Assembly: GCF_027580225.2 (NCBI RefSeq)
Contig: NC_073339.2
Coordinates: forward strand, 39,174,501-39,238,500
Direction: 5' to 3'
DNA from: Misgurnus anguillicaudatus
Lineage: Eukaryota > Chordata > Actinopteri > Cypriniformes > Cobitidae
DNA: 64,000 nucleotides
The translations under genes were made by a program, and so were the position numbers. The notes beneath the pieces were generated by a model. That model was not told the DNA's origin, did no database searches, and saw only the letters and a program-made list of their open reading frames with translations. Of the stretch, positions 45,478 to 58,500 are shown piece by piece. How positions within the stretch are numbered: the stretch's first letter is position 1; each line of letters starts with the position of its first letter.

Positions 45478-48400
45478 ATGTCTTTAGAAGCTGGTGAACT
45501 TGTCACTGAAGAGGAGATAGAGGACCTTGTAAGTACACTAAAATTTCAAGTGTGCTATACTAAAAGCACCATGGTTTAACTGTATCATCACTGTACATAA
45601 TCGTATCTAACGTTACTGTAAAATTGTGTTTTCTACAAAGGATAGTGGTAATATTTCAGGTTAATGTTATTGCATTTGTTTTGTTTAAAAGGCAGAGGAC
45701 ATTCAGTGTAGCAGCAATGTGTCTGATACTGAAAAGGTGGGATGGGATAGGTGACAAAGGTCTTAAAGTTTTTAATTCAATATATTACCTCATCATACAT
45801 GTTTAGGTGTTTAACCTATTTGTTCTGATGGAGATTAATTAATTCACTCAAATGATTTGATTTTGTTGTGCCAGAAAAACAAGTACAAGTAAACAATCTG
45901 TGAACTGAAGTGTCTGGTTGTTTGATGTTTTTCTCAGAAATCAAGAAAAAAGAAAGTGTCTGGTAGACCACCTCCATCCCCAAGTAAGTGAGCTAGTGTC
46001 TTATTGTACTGTGATCTTATTTTGAAATATTTTCTCAGCATGCTACAAATTGAATAAAACCAAGTCCCTGTGTAGATTTTTACAGCATCTAGTGGTGAGA
46101 CTGTGAATTGCAACCAATGGCTTAAGCAACCTGATCTCACGAATTTCCGTGGCATAGTCACGGAATTTTGTGCTAATTTTTCCGTGGCATTCTCACGGAC
46201 TGTCTTTTTCTGTGGCATTCTCATGGATTGGTTACTCAACTGCTTTTTCCTATTTTCTTACCATTTTCGCTTCGGTTTAGGGTTAGATTTACATAAAATG
46301 ACATCCCTACCCAAACCCAACTCTAACCCCAACGCCAGGTGACAATTGTTTAAAGTTTAGAAAATATAAAAGAATAAATCAGCAAAAAAAAAGTATAAAC
46401 CAATAGTTAAAGTGACATACTAACGCAAACACCAAATCTAACCCTAAACCGAAGCAAAAATAGTTTGAAGATAGGAAAAAGCAGTTGAGTAACCAATCCG
46501 TGAGAATGCCACGGAAAAAGACAGTCCGCAGCAGGGCCACGGAAAAATGCGGAGATCCGTGAGAACGCCACGGCAAAATGAGCAAAACATTCCGTGTCTA
46601 TCCCACGGAACTTTGTGAGATCATGTTGGCTTAAGGCGTAGGCCCTACAGCGTAGCTGCGACGGCGTACGCTATGCGTCGGTTTTCATATACTTTTGCGT
46701 CGTCATCCGCATTTACGTGCAAACACTCATTTAGACCGCTGGTAGGCAGTATCCACGCGTGTACTGTTGGACTTTAAGGCGTCCATCTGCATGTTCATAA
46801 TTAGAGGAAAGGCACGGTATTAAAATTAAACTATTTATTGATCAGATATGAAAAAGTTTTACAGCGCTGGGCAGTCTCAAGGCCACAATAGGCAGTCGAC
46901 TAACAGCCAGCATTTGGAGAAAACAGTTATTTATAAAGTATGTGACGTCGATCTTCTTCTTAGAATCTCCACCCACAAAGGCCGTTCCCCTCGTACATCT
47001 GACTCCATTACCACACCCAGTTTTAGTCTGCAGGAGATAGACACACACATACAAAGAAAAAACAAACTTTTCTCCGCTCATCCCTGAGATCCATGCAGTC
47101 CGTCACTTCACATATGATTGACTTCACATAGAATATAATAATGCTTTCTTAAAACCAAATCATTAATACAACATTCATTCATTCATAAAAAACATAAGCT
47201 GTAAGATGAAAGTGATTATTATGTAAAACACATTTCAATATCATGACATCATTTCATTATTCGTAAAATTGGTTATATGAATAAGGCACACATTAACTTC
47301 TTTAGATAGATAAACACATATTAAATCTTTTACTGCAATACTACTTCTAAGCAAACACTTTAATCATTATTAAAAACCATCTGTTAGAGAAGAATACACA
47401 CACACAAAGAACAAGCGCAGGAGATTCTGTTCTTCCAAGTTGAGCTGCCATCCCCCCATTAGATTATTTTGTATGCAACCTTCATTTCATTGATTAATAC
47501 ACATTTATCAAAGACAACATCATATCATTTATTACATCAATTATTCAATGATTAATACTGATTAAGTAAGAAATATATTGCATATTTTATCATGTGAATA
47601 TTAAAGTATTGGTTAATACATGGTTATCTGTTTACTTTTCCCACTCTGGTCTCTTTCTTATCTTTGACAATTTCCAGACATAAATTCCTAGTTAATCCTT
47701 CTTGCAGTTTTACACACACACCCAAGCTGGTAGCTTTCCACTCTCACAGACAAACACAAACAATCTTTTACTTTAGCATACTATAATGATTATTGAAAAC
47801 ACTTCTAAATACAATATTAATAAAACATATGACATTAAAATCCCACAATTCCCTCTCTTGACCTCTGAAAGAGGTCACACTTGTTCCTCCTCATCATTCT
47901 CTAGGTTCTGTAGGCCTAATAGGGGCATGCTATATGGGGGCGGATTATTCTCTTTTTTCTCTATTGCTGACACTATTAATCTGTTGCACAGGGATCTAAG
48001 ACAGGGAATGCAACAACATCCACAGGTCACCAGGATAGCCACTAATAGACCAATGGACACTACTATGGAGGTTACTATTGCCCTCCACAATCTATCATAC
48101 TGCATAAATCAAAGGTGTATGACGTCGTTGAATTTTTTGTGTAATTTAATTCAATTCCCCCATATCTCTTTACACACTAATCTTGTGATGTAGTTTTGGA
48201 CCTTTTGTCAATTTTCAGATTACCTTCATTGTTTATGCTAAATATTATGGTAATTATAATTGCAGTCATAACCCCTAGGGCCCACAGAACCTTCCAATCT
48301 CCATATAGCTTCATCTCTGTGGAAAAATACACTTATGCCTATTGGCAAATACTCAAAAAACAATCATAAATTCAAAAAAAAAAAAAAATGAAATGTAAAA

Positions 48401-51400
48401 TTAATACTGTAGATTTGTATAAGAAACTTAAAAATTAGATTCAAAAGGAAACATTGAAATGTAAGATTATATAAGAAACTTAAGAAATTCAAAGGTCAAT
48501 ATGATATATAGCTACCCAGGTTATAATAAATAAACAGTAATTGTAATGTTCAGGTCCCTGAACACTTCTGTCAGGATTTCCACCACCTTATGGAAGTCCA
48601 ATTTATCTAACCCACACCCCAGCTGTTGGTAAAATTCTCATATGTTGGTAAATCAGTACAATTTTGTTTTGTTATTAAATGAAAAATCAATCTGCCGTCG
48701 TCCTCATGGGTAACTGCACATTCACCTGTGTGTTTGTTCTGTCTTACAACCTTTTGTGTACCGTACTTCGCTTTGAATTGTACGGCTATACCTGCTCCGT
48801 AGGCCCAATCTATGCAGTGTGCTAAAGGTTCTGTTGCTGGGCTAGGAAAAAATGTCACCTTTTTTATGCACAATTTTACAGAGTATTTGTTGACTTTGTT
48901 GTTGGTGTTGTGTGAGTGTTACCCCTGATTTTTCACTTCCTGTTTGTTCTCTCTGTATTCCAGCTGATTCACTTTCACTTTCAACACTCTCCCTCTCTTG
49001 GACCTGAGTCCTCAGGTCCACACCGGTTTCTGTAAGAGACCTGCTGGGATAATCACATTTAACACAAGAAAAGAGATGGAACCAAGTGTCGCCTTTGCCC
49101 TGTAGCTGAACACAATGTTAGGTTTTTGCTTTTACTCTCGGTGGCCTGGACCGTCTCGGTTCGGCCCAGCACCGTCTGAACACCTTCACTTTCACTCAAT
49201 CATCATTTGTAACAGCTTGGTCGTTGTCCCGGTGTCGTGTAGCCTGGCAGGAAAAATGTTTAATCATAGCAGTTAGTTTGTAGAAATAAACATCATTAGT
49301 TAGTGGCAGGATTGGATCCTACACCAAGGCGTTCCGTGGGCCTGGAAACTGTCGACCTGTAAGCAATTCAAAGGATGTGAAACCAGAAATCCTGTTAACA
49401 GAAGAGCGAATAGACATTAATGCAATAGGTAATATCTCAAGCCATGTTATTTTTGTCTGTGCACAGATTTTGTCAAGTCAAGTTTTAATGTCAAGGTCAG
49501 GTTCATTATGTCAGCTTTGCTCTGTCATTGGGGCGATGAGCAGCCCCGAAACTATATGTCAATTCCAGTGCGTGTTTGTCAGTTTGTCAGATCTAACTTT
49601 GTCTTGGGAAACCATGGTTGGGGATATAAGTGGTTTATTAGGCAGTTGACAACAACCACTTCATTAGGTACCTTCACAGCCTGTATTATGTGTCAGGCTT
49701 CGCTAACATTTATTTATTATAGGCCGGCCTTTCCTGGTTTCTAACCCACCTATCTGCCATATGGCAGTTCCATATATACTGCACCAATCACATATTCATA
49801 GTCACTATAAATAATCACCCTCTCTTCACCAGTGTAGTGCAAGGCTTTGATAACAGCTATCATTTCAGCTGTCTGTGCTGACTGCTTACCCTCCAATTTA
49901 CCACTCACTCTAGTCACAAAATCACCCTCAACCTGGTCAACCACAGCAAACCCTGCCTTTAGCATACCATCTGATGCTCTAAAACAAAGCCATCCATAAA
50001 TAACGTGATTACCGGTGGGGGAGTTGTCAGTGGTACCGCGAACAAACCATCTCTCAATTTGTTTGCTTTTTTTTTTTCAGTCAATGGTATGCAGTTATAT
50101 GGCTCACCCTCAGTGATTAGATCAGTCATGTTTACATCCTCATGGACATAATTTCAGGTTCGGCTGGCCAGGATTTTTGGTAAACTTTATCTAAGACACC
50201 GTTTTATATATTGGTACGTACCTTATTATCTATTGGTTGTTGTTCATAAGGCCCAAAAAAATAAAAAAAAATAAAAAATAACATAAGTCTCTGGTCCTGG
50301 GTCAGACATAAGGCTCTATCTCTCCATAGTTTAATTAGCCATTCATTTGTGCCCCGTCCGTCCGGGGTCACATTACAACATTGACAGGTCATTGTAATTT
50401 CTAGGTCCCTTTCTATTATTAACTAGTGTGTTGGAGGAATACAGAAATGTGTGCAAACTAGACTGGTTTGCTACCTTGTAGGGTAGTGATTTGTTGATAG
50501 TCACTTTTTAATTTTACCAGAAACCCATTATCTCCACCGTTGTTGAAACTTTTTTTTTTTTTTTTTTTTTTTTAAGGTGTACTATTTAGGCCCATTATCC
50601 ACTAGGGCTCTAAGTGGTCCATGAGAGGTCCAGCCATTCCTTTCATGGTGGGTTCCTGTGTGCCCCCTTATTCATCCGCATCACTCCCTTTGGCCCCATG
50701 TTGGGTTCATAGGCGCCATTAAATCTGGTTGTGATGGGTTGTGTGGCGCTGGTGGTTCCCTGGCAAAACCACCATTTCCACGCCCGCCACCTCCTCTATT
50801 GGGACCCCATCCCCTTGCATTTGGTGCGTTAAGTGGATACCTTACACCGGAATATTGGGGCTGTGACCCATTTTGAGGGCATCTTCTGGCTTAATGACCT
50901 TCTTGTCCGCACACATAACATGTATTCCTGACAAAACCTCCAAAACCTCCCCGTTTTGGTCTACTACTCCTTCTTGGCCCTCCCCTTCTCTGTTGGTTAT
51001 ATCCTTCCCACGGGTTTCCTGTATAGGGTGGGCCTTTAAATGAATCTATGGGCTGATTGGGATATTGTACGTTGTCCGGGACACTAGTTGTCATAGCTAC
51101 TGGTGTTGGTTGGGCCTGCTTGGGCATTTGTTTCTTTTTTGTGTTTGCCTGTTTAGTCTGTTCTAGCTGCAGTTTCAAAAGCTTATTCTTAATCTTATCT
51201 ACCTCTACAAGTTCTGTTTGTGTGATTTGTTTATGGCCCTGTCTGTGTAATACACAAGATCTCTTTCCCATGTTGCTATCATTTGTATTTCTCTGTAATC
51301 TTAATAGAGTTGTGATTATCTCTCCCTGTGTCATAATTGTTTGTTGTAATCTTTCCATTTTTATTTTCAGGGCCTTTATTTCATCAAATTCAGCATCTAG

Positions 51401-54400
51401 TTCACCACTGTTTACTATTAACACCGGTTGTTGCTTTGAGATCGAAACAGACTTTTCCTCATAAGGAGGAGGTGTGTGCAGTGAGGGGTATAGTGACTTC
51501 ACTTGAGGAGGAGCCATGGGTGGGGCTGAGGGTACTGGCTCAGTGTTTCCTTGTCCTTTTACTTGCTCACAGCACAACTGTCAACTTCCCATTTTTCTTT
51601 GATTTAATAGCCTGCATGGCAGCAGCAACCAGAGCTAATCTCGTCCAAATTCTCAAATCTGTTTCTAAGTCTTTTACAGTTGGTCCCTTTCCAAACTACT
51701 TGCCCTTTTTCCATTGCACATACACTGTTAGGCAACCATACTCATCACATTTTTTTTATTTAGCCATTTTCACACAATTTACAAGCATTCAAAATTTCAA
51801 AAAAAGCACAAAACGTCACTCTTATCTAACAAAAGGATATATACACCAGTAGTTTTCAGGAGTTTCACCCGCAATACAAACACAATACAACTTTCACAGA
51901 AATGTCACAAAAATAACAACAATATATCAACAATACTATTCACATTAAGACGTCACTTCTTCTTTCCAGTATTCGTGGACCTTACATCCACGGGCTGCTG
52001 TACACCCCCTACAGGCTATACAACCTGAGTCGGTATTTTATAATACCTAATGTATTAAAGGAATCCTCAACCTTTTTAATTAATTCTGTTAACTTACACC
52101 GCCATTAACAGTATTCTTGGACCTTTCATCCAACGGGCCTTTCACCCCTTACAGGCTACAACCTGAGTCGGTATTTTATAACACCTAATGTGTTAAAGGA
52201 ATCCTCAACCTTTTTAATTAATTCTGTTAACTTACACCGCCATTAACAGTATTCTTGGACCTTTCATCCAACGGGCCTTTCACCCCTTACAGGCTACAAC
52301 CTGAGTTGGTATTTTATAACACCTAATGTGTTAAAGGACTCCTCAACCTTTTATTTAATTAAAAATTTCAAAAAGTTTTTCACTCTGATCAATTTATAAA
52401 AATATAAATTTGTAATTCAGTTCGGATCTCCTTATCAACACAAGTAATTTGGTATATCCAATTAGCAGAATTTGATAAAACAGGCTTCTGCTTACCTTAT
52501 TTTAATAGAGCGCTCTTTTTGTGTTGAAAGGGAATCCTCGCTTACTCTGGTTTCTTCAATGTGAAACCCTCCTTCCGCTCACTCTCTCCTTTCCCTCCAC
52601 AAAACGTCAGGGGTCACCAGTTGTTGGACTTTAAGGCGTCCATCTGCATGTTCATAATTAGAGGAAAGGCACGGTATTAAAATTAAACTATTTATTGATC
52701 AGATATGAAAAAGTTTTACAGCGCTGGGCAGTCTCAAGGCCACAATAGGCAGTCGACTAACAGCCAGCATTTGGAGAAAACAGTTATTTATAAAGTATGT
52801 GACGTCGATCTTCTTCTTAGAATCTCCACCCACAAAGGCCGTTCCCCTCGTACATCTGACTCCATTACCACACCCAGTTTTAGTCTGCAGGAGATAGACA
52901 CACACATACAAAGAAAAAACAAACTTTTCTCCGCTCATCCCTGAGATCCATGCAGTCCGTCACTTCACATATGATTGACTTCACATAGAATATAATAATG
53001 CTTTCTTAAAACCAAATCATTAATACAACATTCATTCATTCATAAAAAACATAAGCTGTAAGATGAAAGTGATTATTATGTAAAACACATTTCAATATCA
53101 TGACATCATTTCATTATTCGTAAAATTGGTTATATGAATAAGGCACACATTAACTTCTTTAGATAGATAAACACATATTAAATCTTTTACTGCAATACTA
53201 CTTCTAAGCAAACACTTTAATCATTATTAAAAACCATCTGTTAGAGAAGAATACACACACACAAAGAACAAGCGCAGGAGATTCTGTTCTTCCAAGTTGA
53301 GCTGCCATCCCCCCATTAGATTATTCTGTATGCAACCTTCATTTCATTGATTAATACACATTTATCAAAGACAACATCATATCATTTATTACATCAATTA
53401 TTCAATGATTAATACTGATTAAGTAAGAAATATATTGCATATTTTATCATGTGAATATTAAAGTATTAGTTAATACATGGTTTTCTGTTTACTTTTCCCA
53501 CTCTGGTCTCTTTCTTATCTTTGACAATTTCCAGACATAAATTCCTAGTTAATCCTTCTTGCAGTTTTACACACACACCCAAGCTGGTAGCTTTCCACTC
53601 TCACAGACAAACACAAACAATCTTTTACTTTAGCATACTATAATGATTATTGAAAACACTTCTAAATACAATATTAATAAAACATATGACATTAAAATCC
53701 CACAGTACCCACAGCTTGTTATGTATGATTTGAGAATACCATCAGTGATGGAGCTAAATAGACAGCGACTTTTGTTACAATTTTGAGTTAATTTACTTCT
53801 TAATGTGGCATATCTTTGTTCTTACCGTCGCAGACGGTAATGCCTATGAAGAAATTCAACACATTTTTTATTACCTGACAGGAGGGGTTCTAGTGGATCA
53901 ATCACAGCGCTTGCGGTCCGCGTTGAATGGACGCGCTTGTTACGGTACATTCACATGGGGCGTAAGCGTAAGGCAACACTATGTAGTTTTTTTTACCTTT
54001 AAATAATGTCTCTAAAATTATTTCAGTGATAGAACAACTTTTAACTGGACAAATTGTACTGTTGCTGCAACCTGAGCAGCCTCCTAGCTGCTACAAGCAC
54101 ACTCTGAAAGTGGCGGTGGAGGGTAGAGCACAGCCCCACCCCTCCCCCTGCCTGCAGAAGAGTGTCTGATACCAGGCACTGTTGCGCTTTTCAACCACAT
54201 GGGGGAGCTCTAAGTCATTTTTACATGGAAACTACATAGTGTTGCTTTAACGGAAGGCTTGTCTGAAGCGTGGCCAACAGCCAATCACAGTGGCCGCTAC
54301 ACATGCGATCTGATTGGCTGACACACACGTTGCCGCTGGAAAAGTTGAGAAATGTTCGGTTCAGGGGACGCATGACGTCACCCATTAAAAGTGAATGGAA

Positions 54401-55524
54401 AGCCTTAACACTTAACACGGGGCGTACGCGTTAACGCTTCCCATTCACTTTAATGGGTGAAGTGGAATTGTGTATCTTTCGGTGGCGCCGCGTCACTGCT
54501 GTTGCTCGCTGCATCAGCCAATCAGATCGCCTTATGCAAATAACCAAGGCAGAGCCAGCCAGTTACGTTTATGGAAGACCAGAGCATGTGTTGGGGCCAC
54601 TGTGATTGACTGTTGGCCACTCTTCAGACAAGCCTTCCTTCAAGCGTTAACGCTTTCGTCTCGTGTGAATGTACCGTTAACGGGTGTGCGTCAGGCTACG
54701 CGCAGCTTACGAATAACTTGCGATATAGACCTTACAAGCGACTATAACTTGCACTTTAGTACACAGCTCATCCCCACTTTTAAAACACATAGAGAGGTTA
54801 CGGTAGCTGCCACAGGTCAAACACGTCATTGTCTAAAACAACATAGTGGCAAAACACGCCCTACAGAACAGTTTGTCCATTTAGGGCTACTGTAGAAACA
54901 TGGCGATGCAAAATGGCAACTTCCACGTAAGGGGCCTGCGGTGTTTGTAGATAAAACGGTTGATTTTGTACAGTTCATTGTAAGTTCTTTATTCTCCACT
55001 GATAATATAGTTAGGTATATTATATTGTATTTCTGTCAAGAGATCCTTCTAAAAGTTACACAATGCACCTTTAAATATTTTTTGTTGTGTGTGTTTTTAG
55101 AGTCACCATACCTGAACAGTGCAAATCTGCATCCAAAAAGAAACCAAGTAGCATCTTTGAGGACTGCGATAAAGACCCAGCTCCATAAATCCGAAACCTC
55201 TCCGACTGGTACACCGAGGGACGTCTGGATGCACTTACAAAATGATGCACATGGTCTGATCATTTTATTAATATTGTGGCTCAAACTGTACTGTACTCTG
55301 CATTTTACAAATTAATCACAAGTGGTTACACTAAGACGTCTAAATACTCAGACTATTAAACCTGTACATGTATACAGTTTTACTGTAAATGCCTTTAATT
55401 TCAGGGGCCTTATCAAAGACTCCTAAAGGAGTGGATTACAGTATCACACAGGCCAGCACACCTGAATACTTGAAAGAGGCATTAGGAATGAAAAAGCCAA
55501 AATATTCTCGATCCTCATCTAATG
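45478..55524 (+). CDS. iqce: iqce N-terminal disordered region exons
   Basis: Exons 1-5 encode MSLEAGELVTEEEIEDL, a short acidic and Ser-rich exon, the basic proline stretch KKKVSGRPPPSPKSPYL, and a Ser, Thr and Lys rich region ending KKPKYSRSSSNG. Only the PPPSPKSPYL block and the SxSNG end align clearly with human IQCE. The rest has diverged, as expected for a linker. The start codon is chosen because it opens an exon with a clean GTAAGT donor and in-frame continuation. An earlier start is not excluded. Confidence 0.85.
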
Positions 55525-58500
55525 GTGAGTGACTGGTGTGTTTATGACGTATTGCAATTTTGAATGTCATGTTTATCCACGTAAAAGGCGGTTATTTTTT
55601 TTCTTTTTGTGTTACTTAATAAGGTTATGCTCCAGGGACTCCAGACTACAAAGAGAAGGAGGATATGTATGATGAAATAATTGATTTAAAAAAGGTATAT
55701 GTTACTGTGTTAACAATAACATTTCTATTAGATGTTTCTAAATGAATATTTGTGTACTCTTTTTCACTGATTTTACTCACAATCCCGTTTTTTTATGAAA
55801 ATGAAGTCAACCATTCTCTAATGAGGTGTCAATATGCAATTTTATGATGTGGTTTCAATACTGTTGTAGTATCAGAAGTATGTGTGTTCCTTCCTATCAG
55901 TATGAGTATACCAATAAGTACATTTGATATACACAAATTTTTCTGAATTTTGCATGATTTTTACTTTTAGTTGTTTGTCTCTCTCAGACCATCCAAGCCC
56001 AAAAGGCTGAATCTGACAAGATAAAGGCCAAACTGCGACATCTCGAAGAGGACAACGTTAAGAAAGACAGACAAATCGAACAGCTGCTGAATCCAGCAAA
56101 GGTTATGAACCTATGATCAACAAATCTCACAGCAGTGATGAGTTCATGTAATCATTTGCACAAACTAAAGGCGTCTATTTGAAAATGTTTTACATTTGTG
56201 CTTTAATAACATAGGACCCGGAGTATGCCAGGGGCTTAGTGGACAAGAAAACCGATCATAGATCAGTAAGTATGCAGTTATGATAATTTTGCACTACTAT
56301 ATATCTTTACCTTTTCATATGTGACCATATATTACAAAACCAGTCATAAGTAACAGAGGTATATTTGTAGCAATAGCCAAAATGTTTCATAAAGTTATTT
56401 TGTAAATTTCTTACAATAAATGTATCAAAATGTACTTCTTTTTGGTAATATGAGTTGCTAAGGACTTCATTTGGACAAATTGAAAGGTGATTTTCTCAAT
56501 ATTCTGATTTTTTGCACTCTCAAATTACAGATTTTCAAATTGCTGTATCTCGGCCAAATATTGTCATATCCTAACAGATCTCCTAATGACTGGTTTTGTG
56601 GTCCAGGGTCACGTATGAGAAAATGATGTGATGCAAAATAAAATTGTCTTCTTTTTCTTTTGTTTAACTCATCTCGTACACTAGATCATTAATGGACTGA
56701 AACACAGAATCATGCGACTGGAGCAGCAGTGCAGAGAGAAGGAGAATGCATTGAGGTCTGATTCATTCACATTATACATTCATGCTATTATTCAGGTTAT
56801 GGTAAATCAGTATCGTATAAATGACGAACAAAACTCATTCTTATGCACAATGGATACAATAGGATACAAAAGAGATCACAATAAAAATCTCATATGTACA
56901 GTCAAGCTCAAAATTATTCATACCCTTTGTAACTATGACCAAAGAAGGCTGTGAAAATAAATCTGCATCGTTAATAATTGGAGAAGAATAATTTTAAAAT
57001 GGGGGAGCATGAAGAAAATGTCTCTAAACTCTTGTCGGGTGTTCTCCAACTCATCAGGCATTATAGGTGAAGACTCAGAGCTGTTCTCTTGGGAAAAGGA
57101 GGTTGCAAAATGAATTTAATAAAAGGGTATGATTAATTGTGAGCAGTGTGTATTAGAGAAAAATATTTATTTCATAATGAGATTTTCCCCAGTTTTAAAA
57201 TTCTTCTTCTCCAATGAAAGGTTGGTTTTTAGTAGATTTTTTAAAGTAAAGATCAAAATTATTAACGATACAGATTTATTTTCACAGCCTTCTTTGGTCA
57301 TATTTACAAAGGGTATGAATAATTTTGAGCTTGACTGTACATTTATTTGTTTAACTCTTTCCCCGCCATTGATGAGTTAACTTGTCAATCAAGAGAAAAT
57401 GCTTCCCTGCCAATGACAAGTTTTTACGGCAATCCATGTATCCAAAAGGTGGCGCTCTTACCCAACTTATAAAACCTGGAAGGAACCCATTTAGGTCAAA
57501 CAGTAAAAACTCAGTGTATGTTTTGATCAATTATCTCAGCTTTTTGCTCAAAATTAGATATTTTCTTTCATTTGATATATTGTTTGTTTATATATTTAAA
57601 GAAGAAAATTTTCTGGAAGGCATAACATTTTTGTGAAAATCATAAGAAATGCTGCCGCTGGCTGGCAACTTAAAAAAAGAGTTAAACAATTGTTTTTTTA
57701 ATAAGAGTAAAGAAAAGTTAAAATTATAATAATCATAGGATTTCCATGATAAAAATGTAAAGACACTTTTATGTAAAGGCATTTTTTTGCTTTCATTTAA
57801 TATATAATAACACAATTGAACTAATGGAGTCTATGCCAGTCTAAATGCATACAGTCAAAGTTAAAGAAAAATTTAGATGTATCGAAAAATAATACATTCT
57901 GAAATGCATGTAAAGATTTTATTGAATTGTTATGCTAGTGATATAATTTGTCATTAAAAATGTCATTTATTGCAAAAAACAACAACAATATACTGAAGGT
58001 CTGGGATCCATGGCAGCTTTGAATGACCAAGGACTGCAAAGAGGCCATATGACTGACACGTAAAGCAACCAATCACGTTTCCTTTTGTGCCATGTCATGT
58101 TTAGGGACTAGGAAATTCCTCCACAGTAACAGACCAGTGTGTCATTAATTAAAAATCATTAGTAATTAGTAAATCATTAATTCACGAGCATCTCTAAAGT
58201 TCATTACAACAAAGGGAAACATATTGGAAGTCTTTTAAAGACCTTATGCCACGAACCTTGCATACTGTTCAGCTTTGTGTCGTTTCCAGGCAGATCGTTA
58301 AAGAACATGACAAACTGGTCTCCAGGAAATTAATAATTTAACAATTCTTGTATAATTCAACCAATCAGAGAAAGACTTTCAAAGCTCCTGAAGTGTTTCC
58401 AGAAAATAGTGCCATATGCATCAGATGTTTAGCCAACGGTCAGTGGCTGAGACTAGCAGTACCTAAACTGATAAATATTGTAATTGTTTTACAGTCAACT

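Larger units (their letters stand above)
46765..53704 (-). mobile_element. Endogenous retrovirus (gamma/epsilon-like), defective
   Basis: Two 1083-bp LTRs (46765-47847 and 52622-53704) begin TG and end CA and are flanked by GTAC on both sides, a 4-bp duplication as made by gamma- and epsilon-type integrases. Read on the minus strand the order is LTR, primer-site position, a leader with tandem repeats, gag (about 51760-50680), pol remnants (about 50660-49040), a macro domain (48877-48521), env remnants (48314-47875), polypurine tract, LTR. Capsid, most of protease and reverse transcriptase, and the Env ectodomain are deleted, and many stops are present. It lies antisense to iqce in intron 3. 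It cannot make virus on its own. Confidence 0.93.

Noticed and set aside
46842..47087. 79-codon ORFs on both strands, repeated exactly at 52699-52944
   Set aside because: They lie within the two LTRs and are identical because the LTRs are. The region holds the TATA and polyadenylation signals, not a gene.
47786..48193. 135-codon plus-strand ORF opposite env
   Set aside because: It is a shadow of the env tail frame and crosses the LTR border.
51057..51852. Plus-strand ORFs of 135 and 171 codons opposite gag
   Set aside because: They are Phe-, Cys- and Val-rich shadows of the gag coding strand, with no similarity.
54470..54895. 141-codon plus-strand ORF near the retrovirus
   Set aside because: It runs through the end of a palindromic MITE and a second repeat. 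No conserved domain.
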